NCBI GenBank assembly: GCA_027489955.1
Contig: JAIXYZ010000001.1
Coordinates: forward strand, 1 to 64,000
Direction: 5' to 3'
DNA: 64,000 nt
DNA from: Hyphomicrobiales bacterium
GTDB lineage: Bacteria > Pseudomonadota > Alphaproteobacteria > Rhizobiales > Beijerinckiaceae
A program made the position numbers and the translations under genes. Under the pieces are notes generated by a model. That model ran no database searches. It was not told the DNA's origin and saw only the letters and a program-made list of their open reading frames with translations. Shown one piece after another: positions 51,322 to 61,275 of this stretch (the stretch's first letter is position 1; every line of letters begins with the position of its first letter).

Positions 51322-52050
51322 ATGGCGAGGGTTGCGGTGGTGACGGGGGGGACGCGCGGCATCGGCGCTGCGATCTCCAGGGCCTTGAAGGCGGCGGGGT
51401 ATCAGGTCGCCGCGACCTATGCCGGCAACGACGAGGCGGCGGCGAAGTTCAAGGACGAGACCGGCATCCACGTCTATAAGTGGGACGTGGCCGACGAGGC
51501 CGCCTGCGCGGAGGGCCTCGGCATGGTGGCCGCCGAGCTCGGCCCGGTGGACGTGCTGGTCAACAATGCCGGCATCACCCGGGACGGCATGTTCCACCGC
51601 ATGCGCTTCGACCAGTGGAAGGCGGTCATCGCCACGAACCTCGATTCGATGTTCACGATGACCCGCCCCGTCATCGACGGCATGCGCGAGCGGTCCTTCG
51701 GCCGGATCATCAACATCTCGTCGATCAACGGCCAGAAGGGCCAGATGGGCCAGACGAATTACTCGGCCGCCAAGGCCGGCGTGATCGGGTTCACCAAGGC
51801 GCTCGCCCAGGAGAACGCCTTCAAGGGAATCACCGTCAACTGCATCTGCCCCGGCTATATCGACACCGACATGGTCGCGGCCGTGCCGGAGGACGTCTTG
51901 AAGAAGATCATCGGCGGCATTCCGGTCGGCCGGCTCGGCAAGGCGGACGAGATCGCCGACGCGGTCGTCTATCTCGCCTCCGACAGGTCCGGCTTCATTA
52001 CTGGCTCGGTGATGACCATCAACGGCGGCCAGTACATCGCCAACGGCTGA
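51322..52050 (+). CDS. phaB: Acetoacetyl-CoA reductase PhaB
   Basis: This 242-residue NADPH-dependent short-chain reductase has nucleotide-binding VVTGGTRGIGAAISRALK (about 6-23) and the catalytic residues Ser134, Tyr147 and Lys151 around NISSINGQKGQMGQTNYSAA. GITRDGMFHRMRFDQWKAVI is typical of PhaB rather than FabG. It reduces acetoacetyl-CoA to (R)-3-hydroxybutyryl-CoA for polyhydroxybutyrate synthesis. CGGAGG precedes the start. It lies downstream of phaA but is separated by a DUF559 gene, so it may have its own promoter or read through. A FabG-like role is less likely given the neighbours. Confidence 0.94.
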   Translation: MARVAVVTGGTRGIGAAISRALKAAGYQVAATYAGNDEAAAKFKDETGIHVYKWDVADEAACAEGLGMVAAELGPVDVLVNNAGITRDGMFHRMRFDQWKAVIATNLDSMFTMTRPVIDGMRERSFGRIINISSINGQKGQMGQTNYSAAKAGVIGFTKALAQENAFKGITVNCICPGYIDTDMVAAVPEDVLKKIIGGIPVGRLGKADEIADAVVYLASDRSGFITGSVMTINGGQYIANG

Positions 52051-52097
52051 CGGGATCGTCGTCGCCTGCGGCGCACGACGCCGTTAGCGAGGCCAGA

Positions 52098-52123
52098 AGG
52101 GCCGGTCCGTGAGGGCCGGCCCT
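52098..52123 (+). terminator. Weak hairpin terminator after phaB
   Basis: AGGGCCGG (52098-52105) pairs with CCGGCCCT (52116-52123) across a 10-base loop, about 48 bp after the phaB stop. It lacks a strong T-run (CTGCATTTGG follows), so it may be partial or Rho-assisted. Confidence 0.5.
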
Positions 52124-52135
52124 CTGCATTTGGCG

Positions 52136-52164
52136 TTGACGGCCCGGCCCGATCGGCGTAACGC
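52136..52164 (+). promoter_or_regulatory. Candidate promoter of serC
   Basis: TTGACG (52136-52141) and TAACGC (52159-52164) have a 17-base spacer. The -10 is a poor match, but the start would fall near 52171, just before the serC leader hairpins, which supports it. Confidence 0.4.
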
Positions 52165-52171
52165 CGTCCGC

Positions 52172-52220
52172 GGGACACTCCTCCCCACCGAGGAGCGCCC
52201 ATCTGCAAGGATGGATCACA
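52172..52220 (+). ncRNA. Structured serC 5' leader, possible serC RNA motif
   Basis: The leader holds two hairpins. CTCCTC/GAGGAG (52178-52195, loop CCCACC) and CCATC/GATGG (52199-52214) are separated by three bases. The second loop and stem contain the ribosome site AAGGA (52207-52211), nine bases before the ATG. A cis-regulatory serC motif with this kind of ribosome-site hairpin has been described in alphaproteobacteria. I infer the match from position and shape and have not aligned it. Confidence 0.5.
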
Positions 52221-53393
52221 ATGAGCGATAGACCCGCGGCCGTTCCGGCCAACCCGAACTTTTCGTCCGGCCCCTGCGCCAAGCGCCCCGGCTGGAACCT
52301 CAAGGCCCTCCAGGATGCGCCGCTCGGCCGCTCCCACCGCGCCAAGGTGGGCAAGGCGAAGCTGAAGCTCGCCATCGACCTCACCCGCGAAGTCCTCCAG
52401 GTCCCCGCCGACTACAAGATCGGCATCGTGCCGGCCTCCGACACGGGCGCGGTCGAGATGGCGATGTGGTCGCTGCTCGGCGCCCGCGGCGTCGATCTCC
52501 TCGCCTGGGAGAGCTTCGGCGAGGGCTGGATCACCGACGCGGTCAAGCAGCTCAAGCTCGCCGATGTCCGCGAGTTCCGCGCGCCCTACGGCGAACTGCC
52601 GAACCTGAAGAAGGTCGACACCAAGAAGCGCGACGTCGTCTTCACCTGGAACGGCACGACCTCGGGCGTGCGCGTCGTGAACGGCGACTGGATCGCCGCC
52701 GACCGCGAGGGCCTGACCATCTGCGACGCCACCTCGGCGGCCTTCGCCCAGCGCCTCGACTGGGACAAGCTCGATGTCGTCACCTTCTCCTGGCAGAAGG
52801 TGCTCGGCGGCGAGGCGGCCCACGGCATGCTCATCCTCTCCCCGCGCGCGGTGGAGCGGCTGGAGACCTACAAGCCGGCCTGGCCGCTGCCGAAGATCTT
52901 CCGCCTGACCTCGGGCGGCAAGCTTATCGCCGGCATCTTCGAGGGCGAAACGATCAACACGCCCTCCATGCTCTGCGTCGAGGACTACATCGACGCGCTT
53001 CAGTGGGCGAAGAAGGTCGGCGGCCTCGACGGCCTGGTGAAGCGCGCGGACGCCAATACCCGCGTCATCGCCAAGTGGGTGAAGCAGTCCCCGTGGGTCG
53101 ACTTCCTCGCGGTGAAGCCGAAGACGCGGTCCAACACGTCCGTGTGCCTGAAGATCGTGGACCCGGACGTGCTCGCCAAGGGCGAGGCGGCGGTCGCGGC
53201 GGTCGCCAAGGGCATCGCGGCCCTCCTGGAGAAGGAGGGTGTCGCATACGACATCGGTGGCTATCGCGACGCGCCTCCGGGCCTTCGCATCTGGTGCGGC
53301 GCCACCGTGCAGGCCAAGAACGTCAAGGCCCTGACGGCCTGGCTCGACTGGGCCTTCGCCCAGGAGAAGGCCAAGCTCGCCAAGGCGGCCTGA
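52221..53393 (+). CDS. serC: Phosphoserine aminotransferase
   Basis: This 390-residue PLP-dependent class-V aminotransferase has the alphaproteobacterial length and starts [20 protein letters not shown]. The PLP-binding segment around [20 protein letters not shown] has the Schiff-base lysine, and [20 protein letters not shown] is a phosphoserine-enzyme motif. It converts 3-phosphohydroxypyruvate and glutamate to phosphoserine and 2-oxoglutarate. serA follows after a repeat-containing 185-bp gap, so the two likely share control. Regulation probably includes the structured leader that hides the ribosome site. Confidence 0.96.
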   Translation: MSDRPAAVPANPNFSSGPCAKRPGWNLKALQDAPLGRSHRAKVGKAKLKLAIDLTREVLQVPADYKIGIVPASDTGAVEMAMWSLLGARGVDLLAWESFGEGWITDAVKQLKLADVREFRAPYGELPNLKKVDTKKRDVVFTWNGTTSGVRVVNGDWIAADREGLTICDATSAAFAQRLDWDKLDVVTFSWQKVLGGEAAHGMLILSPRAVERLETYKPAWPLPKIFRLTSGGKLIAGIFEGETINTPSMLCVEDYIDALQWAKKVGGLDGLVKRADANTRVIAKWVKQSPWVDFLAVKPKTRSNTSVCLKIVDPDVLAKGEAAVAAVAKGIAALLEKEGVAYDIGGYRDAPPGLRIWCGATVQAKNVKALTAWLDWAFAQEKAKLAKAA

Positions 53394-53403
53394 GCGCGCT
53401 CTT

Positions 53404-53561
53404 CTCCCTCCCCCTTGTGGGGAGGGCCGGGGTGGGGGTCGCCGCCGCTGCCCTCGACCCATGCCAATTCGATGGCCGCGGTGCCGGCCGTCTCCCCTAA
53501 AACGCCGCCGCGCCAAGCGGCACGACCCCCACCCCTGACCCCTCCCCGCAAGGGGGAGGGG
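53404..53561. repeat. Inverted repeats between serC and serA
   Basis: Arm 1 (53404-53441) and arm 2 (53523-53561) are near-complementary, containing CTCCCCCTTGTGGGGAGGG and, reversed, CCTCCCCGCAAGGGGGAGG, with about 80 bp between. Each arm also has an internal stem. The form resembles the element near 50770 but belongs to a different sequence class. Its role is unknown. Confidence 0.75.
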
Positions 53562-53578
53562 AAACTCAAGGTGCATCC

Positions 53579-55171
53579 ATGCCCGCTCCGAAGGTCCTCA
53601 TTTCCGACGCCCTGTCCCCCGCCGCCGTGCAGATCTTCAAGGATCGCGGCATCGACGTCGATTTCCAGCCCGATCTCGGCAAGGACAAGGACAAGCTCGC
53701 GGCCATCATCGGCAACTACGACGGCCTCGCCATCCGCTCGGCCACCAAGGTGACCGCCAAGATCCTCGAGAACGCCACCAACCTGAAGGTCATCGGCCGC
53801 GCCGGCATCGGCGTCGACAACGTCGAGATCCCGGCCGCGACCGCCCGCGGCATCATCGTGATGAACACGCCCTTCGGGAACTCCATCACGACCGCCGAGC
53901 ACGCCATCGCCATGATGTTCGCGCTTGCCCGCGAGATTCCCGCCGCCGATGCCTCCACCCAGGCCGGCAAGTGGGAGAAGAACCGCTTCATGGGCGTCGA
54001 GATCACCGCCAAGACGCTCGGCATCATCGGCTGCGGCAATATCGGCTCGATCGTCGCCGAGCGCGCCATCGGCCTGCGCATGAAGGTCATCGCCTTCGAT
54101 CCGTTCCTCTCGCCCGAGCGCGCCCTGGCGCTCGGCGTGGAGAAGGTCGAACTCGACGAGCTGCTGGCCCGCGCCGACTTCATCACGCTGCACGTGCCGA
54201 TGACGGAGAAGACCAAGAACGTTCTCTCCCGCGAGAACCTGGCCAAGACCAAGAAGGGCGCGCGCATCATCAATTGCGCGCGCGGCGGCCTCGTGGACGA
54301 GCAGGCCCTGCGCGAGGCGCTGGATTCCGGCCATGTCGCAGGCGCGGCCTTCGACGTGTTCTCCGAGGAGCCGGCCAAGGCGAACCCGCTCTTCGGTCAC
54401 CCCAACGTGGTGGCGACGCCGCATCTGGGCGCGGCCACCAACGAGGCGCAGGAGAACGTCGCGCTCCAGGTGGCCGAGCAGATGTCGGACTACCTGATCC
54501 AGGGCGCCATCCAGAACGCCATCAACTTCCCCTCGATCTCGGCCGAGGAAGCCCCGCGCCTGAAGCCGTTCGTGGCGCTCGCCGAAAAGCTCGGCTCGTT
54601 CCTCGGCCAGCTGACGGAGGCCACCGTCAAGGGCATCCGCATCGAGTACGAGGGCGCGGTCGCGGGCATGAACACCCGCGCCCTCACCGCCGCCGCCGTC
54701 ACCGGCGTGCTTCGGCCCTTCCTGCCCGAGGTCAACATGGTCTCCGCGCCGGCCGTGGCGAAGGAGAAGGGGATCATGATCGAGGAGGTGAAGCGCGACA
54801 CGAACACGAGCGAGTACGAGAGCTTCATCAAGGTGATCGTCACCGCCGAAGACATGGTCCGCCATGCCGGCGGCACCGTGTTCCAGGACGGCAAGCCCCG
54901 CGTCACGGTCATCCGCGACATCGCGGTCGACGCCGAGTTCGCGCCGCACATGATCTACATCCGCAACGACGACAAGCCGGGCTTCATCGGCCGGTTCGGC
55001 ACGCTGCTGGGCGAAGCCGGTGTCAACGTCGCGACCTTCGCGCTCGGCCGCGACCGGGCCGGCGGCGACGCCATCTGCTTCGTCGCGGTGGACGAGCCGG
55101 TGGGCAAGGACCTCCTCGACAAGATCGAGCAGATCCCTCAGGTAAAGCGCGCCCGGGCGGTCAATTTCTGA
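53579..55171 (+). CDS. serA: D-3-phosphoglycerate dehydrogenase
   Basis: The protein has 530 residues. The catalytic half has IGRAGIGVDNVEIPAATARG, the NAD-binding GxGxxG in LGIIGCGNIGSIVAERAIGL (about 147-166), and NCARGGLVDE, VFSEEPAKANPLFGH and TPHLGAATNEA holding the Arg, Glu and His of the active site. An intervening domain (about 330-450) and a C-terminal ACT domain (MIYIRNDDKPGFIGRFGTLL) follow, so it is the long, probably serine-regulated type. It oxidises 3-phosphoglycerate in the first step of serine synthesis. The serC gene precedes it. Confidence 0.97.
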   Translation: MPAPKVLISDALSPAAVQIFKDRGIDVDFQPDLGKDKDKLAAIIGNYDGLAIRSATKVTAKILENATNLKVIGRAGIGVDNVEIPAATARGIIVMNTPFGNSITTAEHAIAMMFALAREIPAADASTQAGKWEKNRFMGVEITAKTLGIIGCGNIGSIVAERAIGLRMKVIAFDPFLSPERALALGVEKVELDELLARADFITLHVPMTEKTKNVLSRENLAKTKKGARIINCARGGLVDEQALREALDSGHVAGAAFDVFSEEPAKANPLFGHPNVVATPHLGAATNEAQENVALQVAEQMSDYLIQGAIQNAINFPSISAEEAPRLKPFVALAEKLGSFLGQLTEATVKGIRIEYEGAVAGMNTRALTAAAVTGVLRPFLPEVNMVSAPAVAKEKGIMIEEVKRDTNTSEYESFIKVIVTAEDMVRHAGGTVFQDGKPRVTVIRDIAVDAEFAPHMIYIRNDDKPGFIGRFGTLLGEAGVNVATFALGRDRAGGDAICFVAVDEPVGKDLLDKIEQIPQVKRARAVNF

Positions 55172-55236
55172 TTTACGGGCTTCCTTGATACACTCGGCGG
55201 CGGCATCGATGAGGTGCCGCCGCAGGAGTTTTTAAG

Positions 55237-55467
55237 ATGCGCCGCTATGCCGTCGTCCGCGCCGCTTGGGACGAGGAAGCCAAGGTCTGGTTCGTCGAGG
55301 AGACGGACATTCCCGGCCTCGCCGCCGAGGCCGAGACGGTCGAAGCCCTGCGCGCCAGGGTCAAGGCCATCATCCCCGACCTCCTGGACGACTCCGCCGA
55401 CGTTCCGGCGGAGCTCGAGATCGATTTCATCGCCTATTCCCACGAACGCGTGCCGACTGCAGCGTGA
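55237..55467 (+). CDS. HicB-like (DUF1902) antitoxin
   Basis: The protein has 76 residues. MRRYAVVRAAWDEEAKVWFV with EETDIPGLAAEAETVEALRA and VKAIIPDLLDD is the DUF1902/HicB-like fold, an RNase H-like partial domain. There is no visible C-terminal DNA-binding ribbon-helix-helix, so autoregulation may involve another part. It should neutralise the HicA-like toxin encoded 68 bp downstream. The antitoxin-first order is reversed relative to the usual hicA-hicB. GGAG lies upstream of the start. Confidence 0.8.
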   Translation: MRRYAVVRAAWDEEAKVWFVEETDIPGLAAEAETVEALRARVKAIIPDLLDDSADVPAELEIDFIAYSHERVPTAA

Positions 55468-55535
55468 GCCTTAGGAAATCAGTAATCCGACCTGATGAAT
55501 GGTGGATTTTCTGTTAACCGGCTCGGACATTTCTG

Positions 55536-55730
55536 ATGAACGATTTCGCGCCCGCCGTCCGCCGCATCCTTCGCGAAAACGGCTTCGTACTGTGGCGGCA
55601 GGGCAAGGGGGATCACGAGATCTGGCGGCAGGACAAGACCGGACGGAAGGTTGCCGTCGACGGCAAGATCAAGTCGCGCCACTCAGCCAACGCCACGCTC
55701 AAGCAGGCCGGATTGCCGAAAGCCTTCTGA
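55536..55730 (+). CDS. HicA-like (YcfA) mRNA interferase toxin
   Basis: This 64-residue protein of the HicA/YcfA fold has VRRILRENGFVLWRQGKGDH with the conserved His in KGDHEIWRQ and a C-terminal VAVDGKIKSRHSANATLKQA with basic residues. These proteins cleave mRNA when free. It follows the HicB-like gene and ends 4 bp from the convergent EamA gene. The usual Gly-Ser before His is here Gly-Asp, which may alter activity. A small TA pair of this kind is often acquired by transfer. Confidence 0.82.
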   Translation: MNDFAPAVRRILRENGFVLWRQGKGDHEIWRQDKTGRKVAVDGKIKSRHSANATLKQAGLPKAF

Positions 55731-55734
55731 CGCT

Positions 55735-56652
55735 TCACGCCGCCGGCGGTGGGACGCGGCGCTCCGCCAGCCAGATGCCGCCGAGCACGAGAGCGAGCGC
55801 GACCGCGTGGTATAGACCGAACGGCTCGCCGAGGATCAGGACCGAGAACAGGGCGCCGAAGATCGGCACGAGGTTCACGAAGATGCCGGCCCGGTCGGGG
55901 CCGATCAGCTCGACACCCCGCATAAAGAAGATCTGCGAGATGAGCGACGGGAAGAGCCCGACATAGAGCACGACCAGCCAGCCCTGCATCGAGGGCCAGC
56001 GCAGGTCCCCCGCCGCCCATTCGAACGCCGCCAGCGGCAGCGAGGTGGCGAGCGCCGCGATCGCCAGCGCGCAGAAGAAGACGAGGCCCGGCACGCGCGG
56101 CCGCGCCCGCAGCGAGAGCGTGTAGCCGGCATAGAGAAAGCACGCCGCCAGGATCAGCAGGTCGCCGTAATTGAAGGCGAGCGCGCCGAGCCGCGTCAGG
56201 TCGCCATGGGTGGCGGTGACGATGACGCCGAGGATCGTCGTGACGATGCCCAGCACCTGGAGCGGGCGCACCGGCGTGCGGTAGACGATGGCGCCGCCGA
56301 TCAGGACGAAGATCGGGATCGAGCCCTGGAGCAGGGTCAGGTTGACGCCGGTCGTGTAGCGGGCCGCCACGTAGAACAGGCCGTTGAAGGCAGTGTAGCC
56401 GAAGGCCGCCATGGCCAGCACCGTCTTCCAGTGCCGGATAAGGACGGCGATCCCCTCTACCAGCGGCTTGCGCATGAGCACCGCCAGCGTCACCGCCGCC
56501 ACGACCCAGCGCAGGCCGGTCAGGAGGAACGGCGAGACCTCGCCCACGGCCAGCCTGCCCGCGACCGCGTTGCCGCCCCACATGGCGGTGGTCAGCGCGA
56601 GGAGCAGGTAGGGATTGCCGTAGAGGGCGCGGCTGGCGGCCTGGGGGGACAT
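55735..56652 (-). CDS. EamA-family (DMT) transporter
   Basis: The protein has 305 residues with about ten membrane segments in two EamA repeats, including MWGGNAVAGRLAVGEVSPFL near the N-terminus and a second half with GPDRAGIFVNLVPIFGALFS, which holds the usual Pro. Members export or import amino acids, metabolites or drugs; the substrate cannot be told. The ATG at 56652 starts the family-like sequence MSPQAASRALYGNPY; the open frame upstream is not conserved. It is divergent from the glutamine amidotransferase gene, with 100 bp between. Confidence 0.88.
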   Translation of the reverse strand: MSPQAASRALYGNPYLLLALTTAMWGGNAVAGRLAVGEVSPFLLTGLRWVVAAVTLAVLMRKPLVEGIAVLIRHWKTVLAMAAFGYTAFNGLFYVAARYTTGVNLTLLQGSIPIFVLIGGAIVYRTPVRPLQVLGIVTTILGVIVTATHGDLTRLGALAFNYGDLLILAACFLYAGYTLSLRARPRVPGLVFFCALAIAALATSLPLAAFEWAAGDLRWPSMQGWLVVLYVGLFPSLISQIFFMRGVELIGPDRAGIFVNLVPIFGALFSVLILGEPFGLYHAVALALVLGGIWLAERRVPPPAA

Positions 56653-56752
56653 CGTGTGCGGGCTGCGAAAACGGAGGGGGACGTTACGCGCCTTGCTGGC
56701 GCAGATTAAGGGGCCTAAACGCGCAGGTGGGTTGCGCTGACCGGAGGCTTTC

Positions 56753-57616
56753 GTGACGCTTCGTGTCCTCGTCGTCGAGGGGAATCTTCGTGCCCCCCGC
56801 GAGCAGCACCGCGCCGAATGGGGCATGACGCCCTCGGAAGCCTATGCCGATCTCCTCGGCCGGATGGCGCCGGGCCTCCAGGCCGACATCGCCTTTCCAG
56901 CCGACGAGGGCTGGAACGGCCCGTCTGCCGGGAGTCTCGAAGCGTATGACGGCGCGGTCCTCACCGGCTCGGCCCTCCATGTCTGGCAGGGCGGCCCGGA
57001 GGTGATGCGCCAGATCGAGCTGATGCGGGCTCTCTACCGGGCAAAGGTGCCGGCCTTCGGCTCGTGCTGGGGCATCCAGATCGGCGCCGCCGCGGCCGGC
57101 GGCACCGTCATCCGCAATCCCAAGGGGCGCGAGATCGGCTTTGCCCGCGACATCGCGCTGACCGAGGCGGGTCTTGCCCACCCGCTGCTGCAGGGCCGGC
57201 CGCGGGCCTTCACGGCGCCGGCGATCCACCTCGACGTGGTCGCGGCGCCGCCCGCGAACGCGACAATCCTCGCGTCGAACCGGCTGACGCCGATGCAGGC
57301 GGCCGAGATCGCCCATGAGGGCGGCACGTTCTGGGGCGTGCAATATCACCCGGAATTCTCCCTCGCCGAGCTCGCGGTCCTGCTGCGCCGGGTCGCGCCG
57401 CTGATGATCGAGGAGGGTTTCGCGCCGGACCGGCCGTCGGTCGCGGCCTATGCCGACGATCTCGACACGCTCCATGCCGATCGCGGCCGGAGCGACCTTG
57501 CCTGGCGCCTCGGGCTGGACGAGCAGGTGCTGGACGACGACTTGCGCACGCTGGAAATCCGCAACTTCCTGGAGCGGCAGGTGAAGCCCGGAGCGAGCCG
57601 GCGCGGGCGCGCCTGA
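56753..57616 (+). CDS. Class-I glutamine amidotransferase domain protein (GMP-synthase-like)
   Basis: The protein has 287 residues. The nucleophile Cys105 lies in PAFGSCWGIQIGAAAAGG, and WGVQYHPEFSLAELAVL provides His and Glu of the triad. It resembles stand-alone GATase1 proteins often annotated as GMP synthase-like, without a synthetase domain. Its acceptor partner is unknown. Some such proteins act as glutaminases or on gamma-glutamyl amides. It is followed by purA with a hairpin between, but no clear functional link is visible. The start is ATG at 56753 and the protein begins MTLRVLVVEGNLRAPREQHR. Confidence 0.85.
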   Translation: MTLRVLVVEGNLRAPREQHRAEWGMTPSEAYADLLGRMAPGLQADIAFPADEGWNGPSAGSLEAYDGAVLTGSALHVWQGGPEVMRQIELMRALYRAKVPAFGSCWGIQIGAAAAGGTVIRNPKGREIGFARDIALTEAGLAHPLLQGRPRAFTAPAIHLDVVAAPPANATILASNRLTPMQAAEIAHEGGTFWGVQYHPEFSLAELAVLLRRVAPLMIEEGFAPDRPSVAAYADDLDTLHADRGRSDLAWRLGLDEQVLDDDLRTLEIRNFLERQVKPGASRRGRA

Positions 57617-57703
57617 GCGCCGCAACGGCAGGGCGGCACGTCCCGCGGCCCGGGCTTGACCTCGCGAGCCCGATCGACCAAGAGGGCGTGCAAGGAATTC
57701 GAG

Positions 57704-57728
57704 AACCCCGGCCTTGCGCCGGGGTTTT
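57704..57728 (+). terminator. Strong hairpin with short T-run just upstream of purA
   Basis: AACCCCGGC (57704-57712) and GCCGGGGTT (57718-57726) form a 9-bp stem with a CTTGC loop, followed by TT. It could end transcription of the glutamine amidotransferase gene or act as an attenuator, since it ends 25 bp before the purA ATG. A TTGACC at 57656-57661 is a possible upstream -35 element. Confidence 0.75.
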
Positions 57729-57752
57729 GCTTGAGAACGACAGGTGAGTGCC

Positions 57753-59045
<1,293 letters not shown>

Positions 59046-59108
59046 CGGGGCCGCCCGGCGCGCGCGAGGGTTGACGGGGGCGGTTAACGAGGTCATTCCA
59101 GCAAGCCC

Positions 59109-60347
59109 ATGGCCGACTACCTCCCCCTCATCTCCCGCGCCGTCGCGAACCTGCAGAGCGATACGCCCGAGTCCCGGCGCGCGATCTATGAGCGCGCCCG
59201 CGCCGCGCTGGACCACCAGCTGCGCTCGCTCCATCCGCCGCTGTCGGAGGACGCGATCGCGCAGGAGCGGGTGTCGCTGGACGATGCCATCGCCCGCGTC
59301 GAGGCCGAGCGCGTGGCCGCGGCCATGCCGTCGTTCCTGGACGAGCTGCGCGCCGCCGAACCCCGCGCCGACGAGGCGCTGCCTCCGTCCGAGATCCGGG
59401 ACGAGGCCGTCGATCCCGAGCCGCCCGCCCCCGTTTCGGAGGCGCCCCGCGCCGAGCCCGACGAGGACGATGCCGTCGTGCGGCCGGCGCGGCCGCGCAT
59501 CGACGCGCCCGCCCCGAAGCCGGATCGCTCCGCCCGCAACCGCACCATCGTCATGGGCGTGGTGCTGGGGCTCGTCATCGCCGCGATCGCGGGGGTCGCG
59601 CTCGTCACCAAGGACCGCGCGCCGGAGACCCAGCCGCGCACCACCGCCGCCGAGCCCCAGGCGGGCGGCGACCGCAAGTTCGCCGACCGGGTGGGCGGCG
59701 AGGCGCCGGCTCCGGCGGGCACGCCCGCGAACGGTGCATCCCAGGGCCAGGCCGCGCCGCCGGCCCAGCAGGCCGCGCCGCCCGCCCAGTCGGGCTCGCA
59801 GGCCGTTCCGGTCGCCCAGCGCGCCATCCTCTATGAGGAAAGCGCCGACAATCCGCGCGTGCCCGTCGTCTATAACGGCCGCGTCGTCTGGCGCCTGGAT
59901 TCGGTGAATGTCGGCCAGGGACAGCCGGCGGAGACCGCGATCCGCGCCGACATCGAGGTGGCCGATGCGGGCTTCAACCTGACGATGATCCTGCGCCGCA
60001 ACACCGATGCGACGCTGCCGGCCTCGCACCTGGTCCAGCTCAGCTTCGCCACCGCGAGCGATGCGAGGGCGGTGCGCGACGTGGGCGTGCTGCAGATGAA
60101 GCAGGACGAGAACGCCCGCGGCCAGCCGCTGGCGGGCCTGCCCGTGCCGGTCACGCCCGACGTCTACCTGATCGGCCTGTCGAACATCCGCACCGACGTG
60201 CAGCGCAACGTCGCCGCGATCAAGGAAAACGGCTGGATCGACCTGCCGGTCCGCTTCGCCAGCGGCCGCCGCGCCATCATCGCCATCGAGCGGGGCATTT
60301 CCGGCGAGCGGACGATCCGCGAAGCGTTCACGGCCTGGGGCCAGTAG
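59109..60347 (+). CDS. Single-pass membrane protein of unknown function (purA-rpoH neighbour)
   Basis: The protein has 412 residues. An N-terminal helical domain (YLPLISRAVANLQSDTPESR) with coiled character up to about residue 75 leads into a Pro/Glu/Asp-rich stretch. One membrane segment follows (RNRTIVMGVVLGLVIAAIAG, about 142-165). A Gln/Ala/Pro-rich linker precedes a C-terminal folded part (about 235-410) with YNGRVVWRLDSVNV and QLSFATASDARAVRDVGVLQ. The N-terminus is probably cytoplasmic and the C-terminus periplasmic. Members of this family occur in the purA-rpoH interval of many Rhizobiales. No enzyme motif is visible; a role in membrane stress signalling is only a guess from position. 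Confidence 0.75.
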   Translation: MADYLPLISRAVANLQSDTPESRRAIYERARAALDHQLRSLHPPLSEDAIAQERVSLDDAIARVEAERVAAAMPSFLDELRAAEPRADEALPPSEIRDEAVDPEPPAPVSEAPRAEPDEDDAVVRPARPRIDAPAPKPDRSARNRTIVMGVVLGLVIAAIAGVALVTKDRAPETQPRTTAAEPQAGGDRKFADRVGGEAPAPAGTPANGASQGQAAPPAQQAAPPAQSGSQAVPVAQRAILYEESADNPRVPVVYNGRVVWRLDSVNVGQGQPAETAIRADIEVADAGFNLTMILRRNTDATLPASHLVQLSFATASDARAVRDVGVLQMKQDENARGQPLAGLPVPVTPDVYLIGLSNIRTDVQRNVAAIKENGWIDLPVRFASGRRAIIAIERGISGERTIREAFTAWGQ

Positions 60348-60372
60348 GACGCGAAGGGAAACCGGCGCGCGA

Positions 60373-61275
60373 TCAGCGCGCCGGCAGGGCCGCCGCCGGC
60401 ATTTCCCGGCGCGCCACGAGGTCGCGCACCGCGTCCTGCACCTTCTCGAACGCGCGAACCTCGATCTGGCGCACGCGCTCGCGGGACACGCCGAACTCGG
60501 TCGACAGGTCCTCCAGGGTGATCGGCTCGTCGGCGAGGCGCCGCGCCTCGAAGATGCGCCGCTCGCGCGGGTTGAGCACCGACAGGGCATCGCGCAGCGC
60601 CGTCAGCCGGTTCTGCTTGTCCTCATCGGCGACCAGGCGGGTTTCCTGGTCCTCCTGGTCGTCGACCAGCCAGTCCTGCCACTCGCCGCCGCCTTCGCCG
60701 TCATTGCGCAGGGGCGCGTTCAGGGAGGCGTCGCCGCCGAGCCGGCGGTTCATGTCGATCACGTCCTGCTCGGGCACGCCGAGCTGGGTCGCGATGTACT
60801 TCACCTGGTCCGGGCGCAGGTCGCCCTCGTCCAGGGCCGAGATGCGGCTCTTGGCCTTGCGCAGGTTGAAGAACAGCTTCTTCTGGCTGGCGGTCGTGCC
60901 CATCTTCACGAGCGACCACGAGCGCAGGATGTATTCCTGGATCGCGGCCTTGATCCACCACATGGCATAGGTCGCCAGGCGGAAGCCCTTGTCGGGCTCG
61001 AACCGCTTCACGGCCTGCATGAGGCCGACATTGCCTTCCGAGATCACCTCGCCGATCGGCAGGCCGTAGCCGCGATAGCCCATGGCGATCTTCGCCACGA
61101 GGCGCAGGTGGGAGGTGACGAGCTTGTGGGCGGCGTCGCGATCCTCATGCTCGCGCCAGCGCTTGGCGAGCATGTACTCCTCCGACGGCTCCAGCATGGG
61201 GAACCGCCTGATCTCGTCGAGGTAGCGCGACAGCCCGCCTTCGGCGGAAATCGCGGGAATGGATCCAGTAGCCAT
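60373..61275 (-). CDS. rpoH: RNA polymerase heat-shock sigma factor RpoH (sigma-32)
   Basis: The protein has 300 residues. Region 2 has LVTSHLRLVAKIAMGYRGYG and EVISEGNVGLMQAVKRFEPD with the -10 reading FRLATYAMWWIKAAIQEYIL. The RpoH box QKKLFFNLR (131-139) is unique to sigma-32. Region 4 has LEDLSTEFGVSRERVRQIEV. It directs core RNA polymerase to heat-shock promoters. The start at 61275 gives MATGSIPAISAEGG. A TATGAT on the same strand (61351-61346) lies about 70 bp upstream as a possible -10 element. Rhizobiales often carry more than one rpoH copy; only this one is visible. Confidence 0.97.
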   Translation of the reverse strand: MATGSIPAISAEGGLSRYLDEIRRFPMLEPSEEYMLAKRWREHEDRDAAHKLVTSHLRLVAKIAMGYRGYGLPIGEVISEGNVGLMQAVKRFEPDKGFRLATYAMWWIKAAIQEYILRSWSLVKMGTTASQKKLFFNLRKAKSRISALDEGDLRPDQVKYIATQLGVPEQDVIDMNRRLGGDASLNAPLRNDGEGGGEWQDWLVDDQEDQETRLVADEDKQNRLTALRDALSVLNPRERRIFEARRLADEPITLEDLSTEFGVSRERVRQIEVRAFEKVQDAVRDLVARREMPAAALPAR

